A stretch of 64,000 nt of DNA from Takakia lepidozioides (Eukaryota; Streptophyta; Takakiopsida; Takakiales; Takakiaceae): contig CM060733.1 in the NCBI GenBank assembly GCA_030704615.1, forward strand, positions 34,784,001 to 34,848,000. The letters run 5' to 3'. A model generated the notes under the pieces. The model saw nothing but the letters and a program-made list of their open reading frames with translations, did no database searches and was not told the origin of the DNA. Positions within the stretch are counted from its first letter, which is position 1, and every line of letters begins with the position of its first letter. Positions 59,406 through 64,000 of the stretch are shown here, piece after piece. The position numbers and the translations under genes are program-made.

Positions 59406-60250
59406 TGTCGAACGGCTTTTACTCACCCATCCCTTCGCTATCCGAGGTGGAAACTCCAAGATAGAAGAGTTGGATATCTCTAAGCACTCAGCCCGCTCAG
59501 TACTATCAGTCATGACCTGCAGCTAGTGAATCATGGTTGTGCTTCCCATTTGTATTCCTTCTTGCCTTCATGTTATCAATTTACCTTATCTGATACTGAA
59601 GCATCAGATTGCTTCAGTATCTACTTAGTTCCAGTTAATCATGCATTCATTTCACAGCTTCACTCATGTCTCTCTACACAGTGTGATTGTATCGAATAAG
59701 TATCAGATTATGATATATCAGGTATCAGACCAATGCCATGGTGACTCTAATCCGCCCTACAATATCACTACAGCTCTACATGTAATAAGCATCTACTGTT
59801 CATCTTTCCTCCTTCTCTGTGCTCTTGTTCTTGCTCTCCGCCTGATCTCCTCTTCCCATGACCTTGAAGCGCTCCCCGTGAAGTGATCCTCTTTCCGTTA
59901 TCGCTCTCCTTATCTGCCCACAAGCTGTTCTAACCACCTAACTAACTAACTGTCATCCCTGAAGTAACACGTTCCCTCTGCAGATATCATTCCCTCACAG
60001 TCATTCCCTGTCAATGATAACTGTTCCCCATGTACTGTGACAGGCTGTGTCAAGCTGTGCCGAGCTGTGATTGGCTGTGTAAGGCTGTGTTGGGCTGTGA
60101 CTGGCTGTGTCGGGCTGTGTCGGGCTGTATACCCCCTCTAAAGCCTGCTGCTGCCACCCTTAAGGCTCCTGTTGGTCTCAGTCTGCGCAAAAATTAAGGG
60201 TACCCCACAGAACCCGTAAAAGCGTCCAAGTCCCAAGCAGCCCTCTAACA
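59406..60250 (-). repeat. LTR (5' LTR of the minus-strand element)
   Basis: 845 bp, nearly identical to 55034-55927. The GGCTGTG-type short tandem array (60041-60128) is shorter than in the other LTR, which explains most of the length difference. Confidence 0.88.
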
Positions 60251-60255
60251 TCTTG

Positions 60256-61307
60256 CCCCAATCAGTACAGTGCGAAGAGGTAGCCTGATTTTACAGCACC
60301 GAGAGAAGACCCATGGACTTCCTCCGGTTCATCTTCAAACCAGACCCTAAGCAAAAAATGTGCAAGGCCTGAAGAGCACGGTCTATATTTTCTCGGGATA
60401 AATTGTCCAGCAGTAAGAGGTATCATCAGCGTACATGGACAGTTTAACCATTTCCGGTGAGAAGGTAGGTAAATGAAGACCAACGATATCCTGCCTAGCT
60501 CAAAGAGGTGTCTTAGAGAATGATTCTGCTGCAATGAGAAAGAGGAAGGGAGCTAAGGGGCATCCCTGTCTGACCGACCTTGAGATAGGGAAAGACTGGG
60601 AGATGACACCATTGACCATAACCTTGTTATAGGCCGACCGAAGAAGGATCCCAACCCAAGACAAGAAGTGGCCATTCACGCCAGTCTTTTCCAGCGCAGC
60701 TAGGAGGAAAGTCCAATCTATTGAGTCAAAAGCCTTAAAATGTTATCCAAAATCATGCGGTCTTTAAGGAAGCCAGTTTGTTCTTTCCTAATGATTTTTG
60801 GCAGTAGGGGTTGGATTCTGAGAGCAAGCGCTTTGGCGATAATTTTCTAAGTAGTATTGAGCAGGGTGATAGGCCGGTAGTTAGCTATATTATCTCTCTC
60901 CCTTTCTTTGTAGATCAGAGTGATGAGACCTTCTGAAAATCTGAGAAGGCATCAACTATTTGTGGAGAATGTCGTTGGTCATATAGAGGAAATCGTCACC
61001 CAGGGTAGACCACATAACTTTGAATAGCTCTACAGGTAGACCGTCCGGACCAGGGCTTTAAAGGGAGGGCAGGGCCTCCACAGCTTTCCCAAGTTCAGAC
61101 TCAGTAAACGGTTCTACCAGTTTGACTTTATCCTCCTCAGAAAGGGAACATGGGATGTTTCTGAGGAGAGCCCTCCTAGCCTCCACTACCTCAGAAGTGT
61201 GATCTCTTTTCTGAAAAAGCTGTCTGAAGAAGTCAGCATCAATGTTGGCCATCTTCTTTGGGACAACACTTTGGATACCAAAGACATCAGAGAGAGAGGG
61301 TATCAAA
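60256..61307 (-). mobile_element. LINE segment A: reverse transcriptase
   Basis: The minus strand encodes, with frame breaks, ELGKAVEALPSL, GPDGLPVELFKVMW, AFDSIDWTFLLAALEKTGVN, SRSVRQGCPLAPFLFLIAAE and MYADDT (near 60435), the conserved blocks of L1-type reverse transcriptase. After YADD the frame shifts to LSRENIDRALQALHIF and MNRRKSMGLLSVLKSG-like sequence. Stops and shifts show that it is dead. It continues in segment B across the LTR element. Confidence 0.85.
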
Positions 61308-61368
61308 GTGATTACCACATAGTGGTATGTAAGCTATTTGAATCATCCATGGTGTCTCTCTCAGTGGG
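61308..61368. repeat. 60-bp copy of CACTA-1 internal sequence
   Basis: GTGGTATGTAAGCTATTTGA and the following bases to CTCTCTCAGTGGGA match 50287-50341 almost perfectly. It abuts the 5' side of the LINE. Confidence 0.8.
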
Positions 61369-62306
61369 AGGTTTACTATTTCATGAGCAGAAACCATGAG
61401 CCATGAGCCATGAGCCGCATGAGCCGCATGAGCGGTGAGTCGAAGTCTAAGATACGCGGATTTCATGAGCGGACTCCTCCAAATTTGGAAATGCGGCAGA
61501 TTAAACAAGTATTAAAATAATAGTTTTTTATTTGACCTTGCCATTTTTGGACGTTCCAGATCATGTAATGCGGCGAAGATATGTCGTCAGTAACAAGTCC
61601 GCTCATGGTTTTTTAGATCCGCTCATGGAAATAAGTGACCGTGCAACGGGAAATCCAGTATACCACTGCAAAAGGACGTCGCATACTGGCCTGTATAGAG
61701 TATTCCGCGGTTTTACATGCCTTAACATTGGAATGAAGCTGACCCTTTTGCCGCGATTGAACCAATGGAGTCTGCACCAATACAGTCTGCAGTACTTCAC
61801 AATTCTGTCTTCTTCGGGTATTCGGCGGGAAAGGTTTGCAACTGAACTGGGAAATAGGGTGCCGCATTAGGGTTCGCACGTGCGAAATTTCGGAGCGGTT
61901 TGGTGTTGGCGAAGGCCGCCTCTGGGGGTACCTACGACGATACTTGGAAATGCGGCGCCGCATTTCCTTGTCGGAGGTCGAATGAGAAAAGCAAGTTTTC
62001 GGAAAGCAGAAAAACATGAACCCTCCAACATACAAAAATACATGCACGTGGAAACAAGTGAACGATATAGTAATATCTTAGTTCGAGCAAAACAGGTTAC
62101 TGGTAGGCAAGACATATGTCGGACCTTTCTGTGGCCAGAGTCTGAGGTACTGGCAGCAGTACAGTTCTACTATCCGAAAAGGATGGGCGTACCATTGTAT
62201 GGGGACCGCAAGCCAAGCTCACTGGTCCCCTGGATCCATATTCAGAAGAGTGTGAACCTCCTGGGGGCTCAACCCTGGTGCATGTATGAAGTGATGAGTT
62301 GTGGAA
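61369..62306. repeat. Inverted and tandem CATGAGC / GCGGCGCCGC motifs; no gene
   Basis: Short tandem CATGAGC units at 61381-61432, CATGAGCGGAC at 61464 and its inverse GTCCGCTCATGG at 61597 and CCGCTCATGG at 61618, plus a palindromic AATGCGGCGCCGCATT at 61949-61964. The frames here lack recognisable domains. The stretch may be the outer part of the SWIM-type transposon to the right. Confidence 0.4.
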
Positions 62307-63987
62307 TTACAACGGAGTCTCTTTAGGTACATGTAGTACAAATGCTTTGCAAGGGCAGTATGATGCCCCCTTGTTCGCCATGATCTGGAAGTCGGTGCAA
62401 TTGCAGGTGGGTAATTCTGAAATGGTGATGGTGTACACCTCATTGCGAACAGCTGAGCCCGTCGTGGCCATCTGATACACACGCCCGAATCCTGGTGGGG
62501 GCACTTCTGTCGAGCTCTGGATTGTACAGTTCATCCGAAGTGCATTCCCCATCCTTGTCTCGTTCACTTTTGAGGGAGGTCGCCGCCTCTTCGGTTTCCC
62601 CCAACGGTGTGTAGGATGCTTAGAGCTGTCGTGTCCCATTGTTCTTGCTCTCACAGGGGTCGGTGGTGGAGGCTGTGGAAGCGGAAATGGTTGTCTGGGG
62701 ACGTCAGTGCGCTGCACCATCTGAAATCCTGCGGCGGTAAGGGCGTCGGCCTCAACCTGACTCAGATCGCAGCCTGGTTCCACCGGCCACACCGGGAGAG
62801 CCTCTGGCATTGTTTGTATGCCATACTTGGGCTTTCCATACACGCAAGTCATAATGTCGTGCCTGCAGAACCAAAACTGGGTGGTTGTTGCCTCCGCAAA
62901 CTTTGCATGGACAAATCTTCCTGTAAAAGTAGGAGCAGGGACAGCCCCATCTGGATTCCTCCTTATCATCTCTAAACAACGTTGTCGTGTATCCACACGA
63001 ATTGCGGAACACCTTCCTCGAAACGACGGCTTTGTGCGAGCAATTCTCCACTGTGAGGCAAACACAGTCGTCTCCACAATGGCTTGGCCATACTACATAA
63101 CAGCGGGCGGAATCTGGGGCAAGGGAGCGGTGGGAATTTCTCGCACGAAATCCCCGGTTGAAGGCGACGGCGATCTGGAATTTCTTGGGCTTCCACTGCT
63201 GGAAGACACATTGTGCGGCAACATGACGGGACCTCGAGGTGCTGTCCGAATGTTCCTGTCGGATCTCCAGGAATCCTCTTGCACCCGGGTTCCTCTTCAA
63301 TCCTCCGCCTGACAGGGCGAGTCCGGACGTCCCCCTCTAGGTGTTCACCTCTGCGGTGCAGAGACGTCCCTTTGATCTTCTCTCGCAATCTGTCGCCCAT
63401 TTCACTGGATTCTTGGACCTCGAAGCTGTTCGTACCAACAATTCCTCCCTGTCCGGCCCAAAGCCCCATTGTTTGCCGCTCAGGAACTTGTAGTACGTGG
63501 CTTGCTGCATGATTGCTCTGTCGATGTCCTCCGTTGTGGCCGTCACTACGTCCACCAGATGTGCGGCAGAAGACGCTCGCCAGGAGGAGTGGACCGATTC
63601 TGCCATATTCGTGTTCGGCATGTCCGTGTCGGAATCCAAGCACCGCTCCTAGAAGGACACAAACAATGGTGAGGGACCAATCGAAATGTCCGTAACAGAA
63701 AGACAAATGAACGAAAATGACAGCAGCCTACCTCCCGCATGTACTGTCCGAACTGTCGATACCGAAAATGCCACCCCCCAACCAGCTGTGCAATGCTCCC
63801 AGATTGGTTGTCTCCACTGCACCTGACGTGTTCCACCAAGCCTCGATGATAGCAAACTTAACCTCCGCGTCATCAAATGTGGGTGCATCCTTCCACGCCG
63901 TACAAAGGACACGGTGTTCAGCCTGGAATGAGCTAGCAACAAATTTGGTAGTGTAGTGGGATAGACTCTGCATCCAATGGAATCCAC
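62307..63987 (-). mobile_element. SWIM zinc-finger transposase-like sequence (MULE type), broken, runs off the edge
   Basis: The minus strand encodes AWKDAPTFDDAEVKFAIIEA and WWNTSGAVETTNLGALHSWL near the right edge, NMAESVHSSWRASSAAHLVD and YYKFLSGKQWGFGPDREELL (63337-63639), then in 62307-63077 PPPGFGRVYQMATTGSAVRN and CNCTDFQIMANKGASYCPCK, a SWIM-type CxC...CxC zinc knuckle. The order (catalytic-like part followed by SWIM finger) is that of Mutator-like transposases and FAR1 relatives; the exact family is not fixed. Frames change near 63000-63340, so it looks inactive or has introns I could not place. Confidence 0.6.
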
Positions 63988-64000
63988 AGGATCTCTCTTT

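Larger units (their letters stand above)
55034..60250 (-). mobile_element. LTR retrotransposon without recognisable pol (5.2 kb)
   Basis: LTRs 55034-55927 (894 bp) and 59406-60250 (845 bp) share TGTCGAACGG...CTCTAACA ends (plus strand) and are flanked by the 5-bp duplication TCTTG (55029-55033, 60251-60255). The minus orientation is shown by a primer-binding-like TTTGGCGACCATACTGGGGA next to the right LTR and a purine tract (AAAGAGGGAGGGATAAA) next to the left LTR. By eye I count roughly 25-30 differences between the LTRs besides a length change in a short tandem array, so the insertion is fairly young. The minus-strand frames inside show no protease, RT, RNase H or integrase. A Copia fragment (about 56.8-58.1 kb) is inserted on the opposite strand. 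Confidence 0.88.

Overview
This is nuclear DNA of a land plant. The evidence is spliced genes with GT-AG introns, a plastid-type aspartokinase, two PLS-DYW pentatricopeptide (PPR) genes, a plant-type GT29 sialyltransferase-like gene, and CACTA, L1-type LINE, LTR, SINE and SWIM-zinc-finger transposon sequences. The very regular PLS-DYW repeats and short introns suggest a bryophyte, lycophyte or fern grade plant rather than a flowering plant, but this is a low-confidence inference and no marker fixes the species.

Region 1 (1-24 kb) holds conserved housekeeping genes: MOZART1 (-), a GT29 SIA-like Golgi glycosyltransferase (-), a mitochondrial ADP/ATP carrier (+), an NSRP1/CCDC55-like splicing factor (-) and a plastid monofunctional aspartokinase of 13 exons (+). 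GT29/carrier and NSRP1/aspartokinase are divergent pairs; carrier/NSRP1 converge. Most exon joins were checked by reading frame and splice-site phase. One aspartokinase exon is bracketed by a ~155 bp inverted repeat in its flanking introns.

Region 2 (24-37 kb) holds two related PPR loci on the minus strand plus decayed copies of their 3' ends. In both loci the large PPR exon has an AG acceptor one base before its ATG. Three short upstream exons join to it in frame, and they encode a leader and a PDF motif of the type known from organellar single-stranded-DNA-binding (OSB) proteins. I therefore predict PDF-PPR-DYW fusion proteins. Locus 2 looks intact (about 987 aa). Locus 1 has a TAG codon directly before a still intact, in-frame DYW domain, and its PDF motif has lost key residues.

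Region 3 (37-64 kb) is repeat rich: a 1.3 kb inverted-repeat element, remnants of a small CACTA family, a LINE fragment with a nuclease-like domain, a tRNA-derived SINE, a 500 bp run of N and a frameshifted malectin-LRR receptor pseudogene. From 46.5 to 61.3 kb a single 5'-truncated L1-type LINE is split by three later insertions: a 1.2 kb CACTA (duplication AGA), a 5.0 kb CACTA that carries captured PPR and PDF exon pieces, and a 5.2 kb LTR element without recognisable pol (duplication TCTTG) that itself contains a decayed Copia fragment in the opposite orientation. A SWIM-zinc-finger transposase-like sequence runs off the right edge.

The housekeeping genes are unrelated functionally. The thread that links the rest is the PDF-PPR family: two loci, local decayed duplicates, a DYW relic at 1.9 kb, and pieces carried by a transposon.
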